Origin: Haplosporangium gracile
Lineage: Eukaryota; Mortierellomycota; Mortierellomycetes; Mortierellales; Mortierellaceae
Assembly: GCA_015499985.1 (NCBI GenBank)
Contig: JAAAUF010000831.1
Span: 2,607 to 12,817, forward strand
Length of the DNA: 10,211 nucleotides
Reading direction: 5' to 3'
The position numbers and the translations under genes were made by a program. The notes under the pieces are model-generated. The model made no database searches and had not been told where the DNA came from. It was given only the letters and a program-made list of their open reading frames with translations. Positions 1 through 8,752 of this stretch are shown here, piece after piece (the first letter of the stretch is position 1; every line of letters begins with the position of its first letter).

Positions 1-2219
1 CGGACATGGACGGCCATGTCGTCCGACCAGAGCTTCTCGGAGGCCTCCTTGACGTGACCACCGAAGCGGGTGTACTTGTAGGTCTCGTCGAGAACCCAGG
101 TCTTGAAGGCCTCAGAGTTGGGGAAGGTGGTCGACTCCTCAATACGGAAGACGAGGACGCCATGGGGGGCTGAGACGGTCTCGATGGTGCTGTCGAGGGT
201 CGAGTCGATGAAGACGTCAGGGCGGTCCTTGATCTGACGGAGGACGTGGAAGTTGGGGCGAGCAACGCGGAAGAGGAGGACGACGAGAGAGAAACCAACA
301 CCGGCGGCGATACCAGTCTCGACGGAAACGAAAATGGTGACCCAGAGGGCGACCTGGGAGGAGAGGAAGTCCCAAAGGTTGACCTTGTAGAACTGGATGA
401 AGACCGAAGGAGGCGAGATCAGGACAGACACGGCGACCATGATAACGGCAGAGAGGGCGGCATCAGGAATATAGAAGAAGCTGTGTTGATATTTGAGAGG
501 AAGATAATAAGGTTAGCAAGATTGTTCTTGCCGGAGGCAGACCCTTGTCATATGCAAAAGGGAGAAAAGGGGGGAGTGTGGTCCCATTGAAACAAGGGGG
601 CCCTTGGTTGAGCTTCTTCCGAGAGGAGCCGCTCAGATCTCGCTGATACCCAGTCGCCAGATTGGCGTCGACCTTACTGCTCCACCTCCCTAATTGAGGC
701 AGTGTCTTCCTATCCCACCTGCGAACCTTGTACTTTTCCAGTGTCAATCGCCATCACCGCATCACACCCCATTCTTGTTACTGTTTTTGTGTTTGTCTTC
801 CTTATCCAACTTGCATGAGAAATGCGTTGCACCCACCCCCTTATTTTCGATGCAGCCCACACGTGTACAAGAACGACGAGAATGAACAAAAAAAAATTAT
901 GCGTTGCGTTGCACAGTATCACGAGTCCGTAACTTACACAGGGGTCAAGAAGAATAAAGCCAAGAGGACGAGGGCACCAGTAACGAAACCAGCAAAGGGT
1001 GACTTGACACCGCACTGGAACTTGACAGCAGAGCGAGAGAACGATCCAGTGACAGCATAGGCGCCAAAGAACGAGGCAGTGACGTTGGCGAGTCCGAGAG
1101 CAAGTAATTCCTGGTTGGTATCGATCTGGTAGCGGTTCTTTCTGGCAAAGGCCTTTCCGATAGCAATGTGTTCAAGAATGACAGCGAGCGAGATGGCAAA
1201 CAACTTGGGGGCAATCTCGGACAAGATCTCAGAGGTGGCGGAGGGGACAGCCGGTGCAGGGAGACCGGAGGGAACCCTCTTCAAGATTGAGAGTTTGTAA
1301 ATGGGCTGACCCTTGGCATCAAGAGCGGGATCGTGGTTGACGGCATAGGAAAGCGCAGTGGCCAAGACGGTGACGATGAAGAAACGTGAGATCTTGATGA
1401 TTTGGATCGAAAACTTGCCGCGTCCCCAGCGGTCGACGGCGAGGCCGATGCTGATGAGAAGGAAGAAGGAGACGAGACCAAAGACGAGATCCAACCAGGA
1501 CAAGGTGCTAATGGCCTGGAACATCTTGATGATGATGTCGTAGACGGGGGCACGGTTGTTGATGTTGGGCACTCCGAGCCACTTGGGGATCTGCTGGATG
1601 ACAATGGTGGCAGCAGCTCCAGAAGTATACCCGACAAGGACAGTGGTAGGGAAGAAGTCAAGAATAATTCCGAGGCGGAGGATACCGAGGATCATGGTGA
1701 AGGCACCGACACAGAGGCAAGAAATGGCAGCGACAGCGGGAGCAGACATGCGTCCAGCAAGTTCCGTCACGAGTTCACCAGTAATGAGCGAGATAACAGC
1801 AGTAGGTCCGATAGTCAAATCCTTGGAAGTTCCCATGAAGCAGTAGAAGATGGCACCAATGTAAGCAGAGTAAAGACCGTGCTGGACCTGGAGACCAGCG
1901 ATCTTGGCATACGACATTCCCTGGGGAACGACAATCAAACCGACGGTAATACCGGCAACGACATCTCTAAACGCCCAGTTACGGTTGTACTTGGGCAACC
2001 TATTGTTTGCATAAGAGGAGGATTGTTAGGATACAATCGAAATGAAATGAAATGAAATAAAATAGGGGGACAGGGGCGGCAGAATGAGAGGAAGAGATGA
2101 TCTTATTACCATTTGATGATGGGGAGGCGCTCGGTAATATAGCGGGGGATATTTCTAGGAAAGACCTTAACCCAAGAGACGAGCTCGTGGCCGAATTGCT
2201 TAAGCTGGCGATCAGCCAT
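1..2219 (-). CDS. SulP-family sulfate permease (partial at 3' end, three exons)
   Basis: High-affinity sulfate transporter of the SulP/SLC26 family (fungal SUL1/SUL2, cys-14 group), expected in the plasma membrane. Coding exons join(2219-2110, 1999-938, 480-1) give 550 visible residues; family members are usually 650-850, so the C-terminus lies outside the window. Residues 1-46 are a cytoplasmic N-terminus ending in IIKWLPKYNRNW. The core carries VPQGMSYAKIAG (about 61-72), a near-complete SulP signature beginning VQHGLYSAYIG (75-96, His where Tyr is usual) and TSKDLTIGPTAVIS (94-107). Hydrophobic segments continue to FFYIPDAALSAVIMVAV (392-408) and to about 461. The STAS domain begins near 480 (GVLVFRIEESTTFPNSEAF, 498-516) and is cut. 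The ATG at 2219 is chosen because an in-frame TAA lies four codons upstream and no CAT (antisense ATG) occurs from 2220 to about 2505. Splice phases match at both junctions, giving W37 and V391. Codons are strongly C-ending. No internal stop or frameshift was seen. Sulfate specificity is inferred; another SulP anion is possible. Confidence 0.95.
481..937 (-). other. Intron 2 of the sulfate permease gene (457 nt)
   Basis: Consensus donor GTAAGT at 937-932, acceptor CAACACAG ending at 481, and a CTAAC branch-point motif at 517-513, 33 nt upstream of the acceptor. Phase 2: GT plus C restores Val391, giving LTPV-FFYIPDAAL as expected for SulP proteins. It is long for a fungal intron. It contains an ACACGTGT palindrome (859-866) and two copies of TGCGTTGCAC, but no conserved exon or convincing snoRNA was seen. 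Open frames inside it are short and low-quality. Confidence 0.88.
2000..2109 (-). other. Intron 1 of the sulfate permease gene (110 nt)
   Basis: Donor GTAATAAG at 2109, acceptor AATAG ending at 2000, phase 2: TG before and G after restore Trp37. A CTAAC branch-point motif sits at 2029-2025, 26 nt from the acceptor. Removing it joins IIK to WLPKYNRNW, a junction conserved in fungal sulfate permeases. The donor is slightly off consensus (GTAATA rather than GTAAGT). Confidence 0.9.
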
Positions 2220-2364
2220 TGAGTTTTATGTATAAGGCGGAGAGGGCGAAGGAACCGGAGGTGCGGAGGAAGAATAGACGAGGAGGGATACTGTGGATGA
2301 AGATGACGATGCGATTTTCCTTTGGGTATCGAAAGGCGAAGTGAGATAGTAGGAGAAAAAAGAG

Positions 2365-2365
<1 letters not shown>

Positions 2366-2395
<30 letters not shown>

Positions 2396-2396
2396 A
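2366..2396. repeat. GAAA microsatellite in the sulfate permease leader
   Basis: Seven GAAA units (2366-2393), followed by GAATGAAAG. They lie inside a wider purine-rich stretch (about 2340-2490). On the coding strand this is a TTTC polypyrimidine tract between the putative TATA box and the ATG. Such CT-rich tracts are common in fungal promoters and leaders. Length polymorphism between strains is likely. Confidence 0.9.
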
Positions 2397-2497
2397 TGAA
2401 AGAAAAAAGACCAAAGAGCCTGAGAGAGGAAGGTAGGAGGGAGGAGGAAGTAGATCAGAAGGATGAAAGACAAGAAGAAAAGAGAAGGAAGCGATTG

Positions 2498-2505
2498 CTT
2501 TTATA
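2498..2505 (-). promoter_or_regulatory. TATA box of the sulfate permease gene
   Basis: TATAAAAG on the minus strand, 279 nt upstream of the ATG at 2219. If transcription starts about 30-60 nt downstream, the leader would be roughly 220-250 nt and pyrimidine-rich, with no AUG before the start codon. This is a match to the consensus motif only; the start site is inferred. No CACGTG or Cys3-type sulfur-response site was seen in the 500 bases upstream of the gene. Confidence 0.45.
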
Positions 2506-2634
2506 TCAAGGAAAGAGAGCGAATTTGATTCCTCGAGAAGAAGAGTGGAGGGAAAACGAGTTGGGCATGCGTGTGACAGACGGTCGAAGGATTGAGTGTG
2601 ATTGAACGGCGGGTATCTGTCTATCCGTCTATCT

Positions 2635-2639
2635 ATTGG
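2635..2639 (-). promoter_or_regulatory. Possible CCAAT box upstream of the sulfate permease
   Basis: CCAAT on the minus strand, about 130 nt upstream of the TATA box. It sits at the end of a short TCTA/TCTG-type degenerate tetranucleotide run on the + strand (about 2614-2637). A five-base motif occurs often by chance, so this is weak. Confidence 0.2.
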
Positions 2640-3550
2640 AGAAGACGAATCAAAGGAGCAACTTTAAAATGACTTGCAACAGCAAAAGAAAAGAGCAGCA
2701 GAGTGGCGTGAACACAGTTTTCACTTCTTTTTTTTTCGGAGAGCATCTTGCATATCTTGTCGAATGGGCAATCGTCTTTGGACAAGGATGGTGCCATTTC
2801 CTTACTTACAATTTAATTCGAATCTGGCCTATTCTAGTTTAGAGTTGGACCCGAAAATGTCGACATTCAATCACAAGTCGCCAGTCGGACAAATAGGTTT
2901 GTTGTGAAGGGAGTTGAGCTAAGAAGGACAAAAAAAACCAGGAGGGAAAGACTGGAACTTTTCTTTCCCTTTCGTTGTTCAAACTGTGTTCGGTCCATCC
3001 GCAGGGACTCGTCTGATTGGGTTGAAGAAGCACAATGACGGGGCCAATTGAATAGGACAACAGACTGCTCCTTTTTTTTTCTTCTTGACTCCAACGCACT
3101 CACTCATCATCTGCACTTTCGTTCTCTCGGTAACTTTTTCTTTCATTTCCCTCCTACTTTGCCACCAAGGTCAGTCGTTTTCCCTCCTCGACTGTTTTCT
3201 TGTATCTGCTACTACAGTGACATTTAGTCATCGGCAGTCCTATAATGATCCAGTTAGTCCTCATACCCAGCATTATCATCATTATTATCTCTCCCTCGCT
3301 CTCTCTCCCTTTTACACAAGCCCATTCATGAAGTGTATGTTCGATCACCCATTTTATCTCACCCAGCCATACACCTTTTCCATGATCTGTCCAGTCAAAA
3401 GCAAGTTTAGCCTGCCCTTCCTCTGTCTGACCAATCAGATCGAATAATAAGGTTCGACGTAAGAACCTCGGTACGACCAGCTTAAACAAAAACAATTTGA
3501 ACAAAAATTTGCAAAGGACAGAAGCCCAAAAATTAGAGTTTTCTCGAGAA
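2640..3550. other. Intergenic spacer without a supported gene
   Basis: About 0.9 kb upstream of the sulfate permease. It holds CT-rich stretches (3060-3190, 3290-3320), a TCATCATTATTAT run (3273-3290) and a small hairpin AGGTTC-7 nt-GAACCT at 3450-3468. Open frames on both strands reach 86-182 codons, but their translations are low-complexity and codon use is unlike the permease exons, so I do not call them genes. Confidence 0.6.
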
Positions 3551-3657
3551 ATGGCGACATTTCCACCACGATGAGCGCGATCACACCTTTCTTTGCTGTT
3601 TTCATTTTTTTTTGTATGTCTCTCTGTGTGTGCAGAGCGCAATGCAACTGACTTTCC

Positions 3658-3697
3658 TTTTTTTTTTTTGTTTTTTTTTTTTTTTTTTTTTTTTTTT
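3658..3697. repeat. Long T homopolymer tract (T12-G-T27)
   Basis: T12 at 3658-3669, one G, then T27 at 3671-3697, followed by CCCATCTAG. Read on the + strand it resembles a polypyrimidine tract plus 3' splice acceptor just before the decayed coding region. Read on the minus strand it is a poly(A) tract that could be the tail of a retroposed sequence. The exact length may be unreliable because homopolymers of this size are prone to sequencing error. Confidence 0.9.
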
Positions 3698-3706
3698 CCC
3701 ATCTAG

Positions 3707-4524
3707 GATCGAGTGCGGTTCTATCTCTGACATTTGCAAATCGCTTGGGCAACATTCGAAAAGTATAAGCGGGATTACTATGCAGACAAGGCTTGATGCC
3801 AAGCAATACTCAATCGGTTTTTGGCTGATGCAGCCCAAATATCAGTATACTACATTGAAGTCACTCGTCGCTCCCGCTCAGGCCACACCATCGACGATCA
3901 GCAGTCAAATCAAGTGTCTTGAATCATCACTTTATCAAACTTGCTCGGTAAGAAGACAATGATCCCTACCTACGAGTGGGTTCACCGTGCTATGCATGCA
4001 ATTCCTCCAGCAATGCATACCGACTCCTTACACTCGCTCAGGATATAGAAGGGAATTTGATCACTATTGCAGAATCATCGTTAGCCAATTCCGCCACGGA
4101 CGGGTTCACATACAAGTGGAGCATTATACAACAAAGTTCTGTTCGTCGCGCAAACAACCGTTGACCCCCCTCCCCCCCGTTCATTGGTGCATGCGAAAAC
4201 ACTCCTCACTGTGACGGATACAAACTCTTCTTTCTAGATAATGGTAACAAGACGGACGAGAACCAGCGTAGACATCAGCACCGTGGCGAGTAGGACCGAG
4301 CAGTCATTGCCAACGGGTCGTAGTTCTTTAATTTAATGGCTATCCCTCTTGCTGCTGTGCGAGTGCTCTGGTACATGAAGTGGACGTTTCATGACATGTC
4401 GAATGAGCATAGTGCTTTTCTGGAGTGGTGGATGACATACGACGAGAAAGGCGAGTTCGAGAGATGGCGAAAGGCTGACGTTAGAGCGAATCCATTAGAC
4501 TACATCGATCTTCCTCGCTTCTGA
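3707..4524 (+). pseudogene. Decayed protein-coding gene of unrecognised family
   Basis: I do not recognise the family. From 3707 to about 4045 one frame reads as ordinary globular protein, with segments such as WATFEKYKRDYYADKA, ILNRFLADAAQISVYYIEV, SGHTIDDQQ and KKTMIPTYEWVHRAMHAIPP. It is broken by three TGA codons at 3728, 3794 and 3920. The frame then closes (TAG at 4046). A +1 shifted frame continues with REFDHYCRIIVSQFRHGR and EHYTTKF to about 4160; a second overlapping frame here is also open, so this part is ambiguous. A further shift near the C-runs at 4165-4178 leads into a frame with DGYKLFFLDNGNKTDE, TAG stops at 4291 and 4321, and then an open 62-codon end (4336-4524, WYMKWTFHDMS, FLEWWMTYDEKGEF). 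AATAAA follows 10 nt later. The apparent start is unclear; an upstream exon before the T tract is possible. Alternatives: a multi-exon gene with unusual introns, or chance. A decayed copy is my preferred reading. Confidence 0.42.
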
Positions 4525-4533
4525 ATCAGCAAA

Positions 4534-4539
4534 AATAAA
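4534..4539 (+). terminator. Polyadenylation signal AATAAA after the decayed gene
   Basis: AATAAA 10 nt after the TGA that closes the last open segment of the decayed gene (4522-4524). The close spacing supports the idea that 4524 was a real 3' end. By itself the motif is common in AT-rich spacer. Confidence 0.35.
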
Positions 4540-4544
4540 ACACA

Positions 4545-4990
4545 GAAAAATGGTTGAAATTGACGTTTGATGCGCGGATACTAAAAGAAAAGTATTGTCC
4601 TAAAAACTGGCCACCTCTTTGTTATCAGATGGTACTCCTCGTCACGGGTAAAACCTGGAGATGGTAGGCAAGGCAGAAGTTTTATTGCTTTTTTTGTTGG
4701 TATCAGGAGAAAGCTATTAAGTTGTTTCCTCTCGTATTGTTTCCTCTTGAAAAAAAAGTTTGAAAAAGCCCAAGATCAAGGCCGAGCCCAAGTCCATTCA
4801 TTTGATCTCGCCTCATTACATGCCTCGGATGCTGAACGAATGAGAGCAGTCCCCTATCCTCATTCGTTGCTCGTTGTGGCTGTTGAAATAGCAGTTTCGC
4901 ATGTTCCTTTTATCTTTGTCCCGCTCAAGCGTATCGTGTCCACCTTTCTTTTCTCTTTTTTCACGATACACAGTTCCCTTTTACGTATCA
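4545..4990. other. Intergenic spacer without a supported gene
   Basis: About 450 bases of AT-rich spacer. A plus-strand open frame (about 4747-4998) gives a hydrophobic, unremarkable translation with no recognisable motif and is not called. No RNA gene was seen. Confidence 0.6.
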
Positions 4991-5091
4991 CTTTCTAACA
5001 TCCTTTACTCTTGTATTCTTATTCGCCTTCACCTTCACCTTCATTTCCTTTCCTTTCTATATCCTCTCCACTTACACTGACCCGCTTGTCA
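4991..5091 (+). promoter_or_regulatory. Pyrimidine-rich leader before the 5095 small ORF
   Basis: A strongly C/T-biased stretch with TTCACC repeats and TTTCC repeats ends just before ATG 5095. CT-rich tracts directly upstream of the start codon are typical of fungal genes, and the same design is seen in front of the sulfate permease here. No clear TATA box was found. Confidence 0.25.
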
Positions 5092-5094
5092 CTA

Positions 5095-5509
5095 ATGGAA
5101 AGGATGGGAAGAATTCTTTTCATTAGTATTGGATTTATTTTGTCTTCCGTTGAAGCTGTGGGGAGCAGAGGAAATTTCTGTGCAGACTGGTGGATGGCGC
5201 TCGGAAGAGTTTGGTATGTAGTCTCCGTTTACTTCCAAATGCCTCCCTTGAGCTTTTTACATGAAAAATAAAATTGCGTACGAAAACATTGTACCAAAAT
5301 GACGTTCAACTTGCCTAGATGGAACAATTTACTTGATTCCCTCCTATAAATGTGAATGCAAGAATTCAAGCACTTTGATCCACATAATAACCAGAGGCTA
5401 ATAACGGTCAATTCATACGCCGGGGTAGCATAGCAATTGCTGGATTTGCGTGACGGCAATCACAGCTGTCGCTCACCAATTTGATATATGTCGCGAGAAG
5501 AGTGATTGA
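5095..5509 (+). CDS. Candidate small secreted cysteine-rich protein (speculative)
   Basis: Not recognised. ATG 5095 or the second ATG at 5104 (better context, AGGATGG) opens a frame beginning MGRILFISIGFILSSVEA, which looks like a signal peptide with likely cleavage near residue 21-24. Proposed exons: 5095-5213 and 5434-5509. The intron (5214-5433, 220 nt) has donor GTATGT, branch point CTAAT at 5398-5402 and acceptor CATAG, in matching phase. The 64-residue product has cysteines at 29, 40, 42, 45 and 59, with CNCWIC as a compact cluster. An earlier AG at 5427 would instead give a product ending eight residues after the junction. Without splicing, the frame ends at 5271 (58 residues), its TAA overlapping an AATAAA. 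If real, the protein would be exported, possibly effector-like, but the function is unknown and the ORF is short enough to be chance. Confidence 0.25.
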
Positions 5510-6336
5510 GGGGGAAAAAAAAGTTTTGGCAAATTCAAGGCAAAAGTGTAAAAAAGCACGCAAAGGATACCTAGATGACGTGAGAGATGCCCTCCGGCGT
5601 CTCTTCTTTCCATCGCTTTATCCCTTGAGTATGTGGTGATTTTCATTGCGAAAAAAAAATTATCAGTAGTGAGGCGAGAGGAGTCAGCCGCAAGCCAACA
5701 GTTAGTTTTTTGTCTAATTCATCTCTAGCTTCGAGTCTAATCACTTCTATTGATCTTTGTTATTGTTTTACAAAGTTTCGATTGTGCAACGAAGTCAGCC
5801 AAAGAAGAGAAAAAAAACGTTAGCCGGACCGTTGAAAGGAGCACCATGCTCGCCAAGGGCTCTCTCCCCAGCATCAAGACAGCAAAGAACCCTCTCTCAT
5901 TTATAACAGCTCTCAAGGTTCCCTCATCAAAGAAAGTTTTTCTTTCTCCTCTCTTCCTCCCACAACACGAGCATAGAAATGAGGAAACAAATAGGGAAAG
6001 GGAAAGAGTTCCCCATTTTGTTGACCCCTTGTGGAGATTCTTCTCAACCTTTTTTTTCCTCCGTCCCTTACTCCGCAAAAATAAGCGCCGAGAACACTCG
6101 TTACCCAATGCTTCTTGGCCAAATGCTTCCGTTATTCAAAGTTTTCTCTCGTAACACCCTTGCGCTTGCATGGGCACCGAGATAGGCCCTGTTTTATTTG
6201 TAAACTCTCTTCTTCTTTTTCCTAAGGAACCATGCTATTGTTCTTTGAGCATTTCGGTTCAGAGAACGAAAGGAATAAGAACGAGTGTGAATCGCGCGTA
6301 AAGAAAATTTTCATATCTCTGAGGAGCTAAATGTCC
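5510..6336. other. Intergenic spacer, one weak ORF
   Basis: No supported gene. The plus-strand frame from ATG 5846 (context CACCATGC) to 6154 would encode 102 residues. Its first 30 codons are fairly C-ending (MLAKGSLPSIKTAKNPLS), but the remainder is low-complexity and basic with no motif. The opposite strand is also open across part of it. I regard this as probably non-coding. Confidence 0.5.
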
Positions 6337-6519
6337 AAAAAAAAAAAAAAAATGGTCAAATTCACGAAGGGGAAAAAGGAAAAAAAAAAAAAAAAAATGG
6401 TCAGCCCGTCTCCAACACAGTGGCGTGAGGGGGCCAAAGGATCGGTCTAGTCTCCAAAATTCCTAAACCCCTATTTCTCGAATGCTCCCTGACCAGTCAA
6501 AAAAAAAAAAAAAAAAAAA
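6337..6519. repeat. Cluster of three poly(A) tracts with shared ATGGTCA flank
   Basis: A16 at 6337-6352 followed by TGGTCA (6353-6358); A18 at 6380-6397 followed by TGGTCAG (6398-6404); and CTGACCA (6489-6495) then GTC and A21 (6499-6519). The second and third tracts therefore bracket a 98-bp segment with perfect 7-bp inverted ends (TGGTCAG/CTGACCA). It could be a small retroposed or MITE-like relic, or local slippage duplication. No protein, pol III promoter boxes or clear target-site duplication was identified. Confidence 0.55.
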
Positions 6520-8752
6520 CAATAATTTGGCGAGTGAATAGGGTAAAGAATAGAAGTAAAAGGTGATAGGCAAAAGAGCAGTGTTGGAGAAAGAGGGGAT
6601 CGATTAGGAAAATATTCTCTTTTTTCTCTCCCACAGAACTCATTGTTTTTGACGCGTCGGTGTTATTCAGGGACGGATGCACGTGTTTGCTATGCGACCT
6701 CTTGTTTGATGAGAAAAGGAAGAGAGAAATGAAATTCATCTCTCCCTCTCTCCATTCACGCATACAGCCCTTTTTTTTTTGGGAGGAAGATGTGGAGGGT
6801 GTGGGTTTTTTACAATTGGTGCTAACCTGTTCCCGAAAATAATAATAATAGAAAACTACTCTTGGTATCAAAAAAACGGACAAAGCGACCCTTGGTGAGC
6901 AAAGAAGGAGAAAAAGATCTGAATTGCTGACTCTCGTTCCTAAAGTGGATAGTAGCACTAAAAACTCAAAGCATGAGAAAAAAAGAAAGATACCGATAAA
7001 CATGAGTTCATGTATACGAATTTCTCATTGTCTTGTATCCCAAACCACCATTCATCTATCTTTCTCGTAAGAAAGGTCCAAACATTTATCTGCCTTTTTT
7101 TCCAGCTACAAAAACAACAGGGAGGGGCCAAGGTAGCACACACTCAACAAAAACAAAAAGAACGGCAAGTGGGATGGGTGCGTGTGAGCGAATGCTTTGA
7201 CAATGTCAACATCCCATCCCCAAACAACTCCACAGACACGGATAACAAAAAAAAAGCAAGCAAAACAACATATGTCACTCATCTCTCTTGTCTCTTGTGG
7301 TTTGCCTGCACACCCACGTTGCGTCTTCTCTTGTCCTTTTCGTTCGACCCGTCCGTCCGCCTATCTCTTCGGAGATGACGTCTTCTCTACATCCTCTCTG
7401 CAAGTAAATAAAGGAAAGGAAAAAAAAGGAAAGAGGAAAAGAAAAGAAAAAGAAAAAAATGCACAAGGTTAACGTGCGACGATAGGACCAGAACGCTTCG
7501 GTTAGAGACCCGATCCTGCTTTTTCATATCTTTATTTGAAGCTAGAATGCAAGGTGCATAATGGCGCTAGCAACTAAACTTTGCTTAAATGAAAATCTGC
7601 GTGGGATGTGTGTGTCTGGGCCAAAAAAAAAAATGATGGTTCTCTTACCAATCGTTGACCCAACAACTACAACAGCGACAACAAGTTGGGATGCTTCTTG
7701 TGTATCCAATTAGGATGAAGGAAGGGGATAGAACGATAAGGCATGTCCGCCTCTGTGGAGTAGGTCGAGTCGGAAAAATAGAGGGACATGGGAAGTGGAG
7801 TGGAGAAGGGACTGGAGTCACATTCTACTCTGCAGATGGATGCATGGGACAACTGACAGAAGAAAATAGAGTGTAGAGCAGTTCCTACCCTTTCCATTTG
7901 ACGAGGGTGCGCATTAAACTTGCCTTTTTCCCCTTTAGCTGCCTTTTCTATTCCACTACCACATATCCTGAGAAATGAACTGCAAACCCGATATATAGCT
8001 AGCCAATAGACGACAATGCACTGCTTGTGACCCTTCTCTCCTCTCGCATCCTTTCTCCTGCTGAACGTAATCTTTTTTTTGCAAAGACGATAAAAAAAGC
8101 GAAGAGAGCATGCAAAAATACATCTAGCTTTATTAAGCTTGTTTTTTTGCTTTTGTTGTTGTCACCCGATGGACAGAAAAGTACTCTGCATTATTTGTTA
8201 ACGATGCTGACCGTGTCTATGCCGATGAAGTTATTATTTTTGTCGATATTGTAGATGTCGCAAAGCATAGGCGCACTATCCTATCCTCTTGCAATTGTTG
8301 TCGTCCAAACAACCACAGAGAAGGAGAGGAGAGAAGGTCTTGTCACGGACCGCATTCCGGGTCTCTCTGAAGTTGTTATTGTTTTGGATTCGCCTTGTTA
8401 GATTAGAGACCGACTTGGAGAATAATTTGCTGCTTCCATATGCCTGCATGAATATCTTACTCACAATCATGTGTGTATTATTCCAACAGGTTTTTATGCC
8501 TTTTTGCTAAGTCCAATACAAACAAGAAATACAGCGTGCGAAGATGCGGGAGTCGAGGGCAGTAAAGTAGAGAAGATCAGGGCTTGTGTCGGTTCCCCTT
8601 TTGTTCGTTTCGATCAAAAAAAATACAATATCATATTCGCGCATGGTGCGCACACTCGATTGTGGGGTGGGAAAGAATGAAAAAATAGAGAGCATGAAAA
8701 AGGCAAAAAGTGGAGAAAAAGTGCAGTGTACAATGGAGCACTCTCACAGAAA
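6520..8752. other. Long gene-poor spacer
   Basis: About 2.2 kb with no supported gene. It contains A/T homopolymers (for example A11 at 7623-7633), a CA/GT-type stretch around 7610, a short hairpin GCGCA-TGG-TGCGC at 8639-8651 and many splice-like AG/GT sites, but no exon pair with coding-like translation. Open frames of 60-168 codons on either strand give low-complexity, hydrophobic or Ser/Lys-rich products. No tRNA or rRNA was seen. Confidence 0.6.
7410..7459. repeat. Pure purine run (50 nt)
   Basis: Uninterrupted A/G tract built from GGAAA and GAAAA units, followed by TG. It could form triplex structures or act as a nucleosome-poor promoter element, but no gene start is evident on either side. 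Confidence 0.85.

Noticed and set aside
246..590. Plus-strand 114-codon acidic open frame
   Set aside because: It is the antisense shadow of permease exon 3; its Glu/Asp-rich composition comes from the C-ending codons of the real gene.
640..760. Possible C/D-box snoRNA in permease intron 2
   Set aside because: A C-box-like GTGATGG has a mismatch, and the CTGA candidate is over 100 nt away without internal C'/D' boxes.
1402..2055. Plus-strand 217-codon open frame
   Set aside because: Antisense to permease exon 2 and intron 1, no motif; the minus-strand SulP reading is decisive.
3085..3447. Plus-strand 120-codon open frame
   Set aside because: Ser/His/Phe-rich translation of CT-rich DNA; no domain, and it overlaps another open frame on the opposite strand.
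3450..3468. Hairpin AGGTTC-7 nt-GAACCT resembling a tRNA T-arm
   Set aside because: No acceptor, D or anticodon arm can be placed around it, so it is not a tRNA.
3154..3702. Minus-strand 182-codon open frame starting with poly-Lys
   Set aside because: The start is the A-tract, the middle includes a simple ATA/ATG run, and the translation shows no motif or codon bias like the permease. A chance frame is more likely.
5737..6154. Overlapping open frames on both strands (123 and 134 codons)
   Set aside because: Neither has a recognisable domain, and the plus frame becomes low-complexity after about 30 residues.
6421..6455. Pol III A-box/B-box-like motifs between the poly(A) tracts
   Set aside because: TGGCGTGAGG resembles an A box, but the B-box candidate is a poor match and only about 23 nt away, too close for a tRNA-derived SINE.
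6461..6475. Telomere-like CCTAAACCCCTA
   Set aside because: Only about one and a half degenerate units; far too short to call an interstitial telomere.
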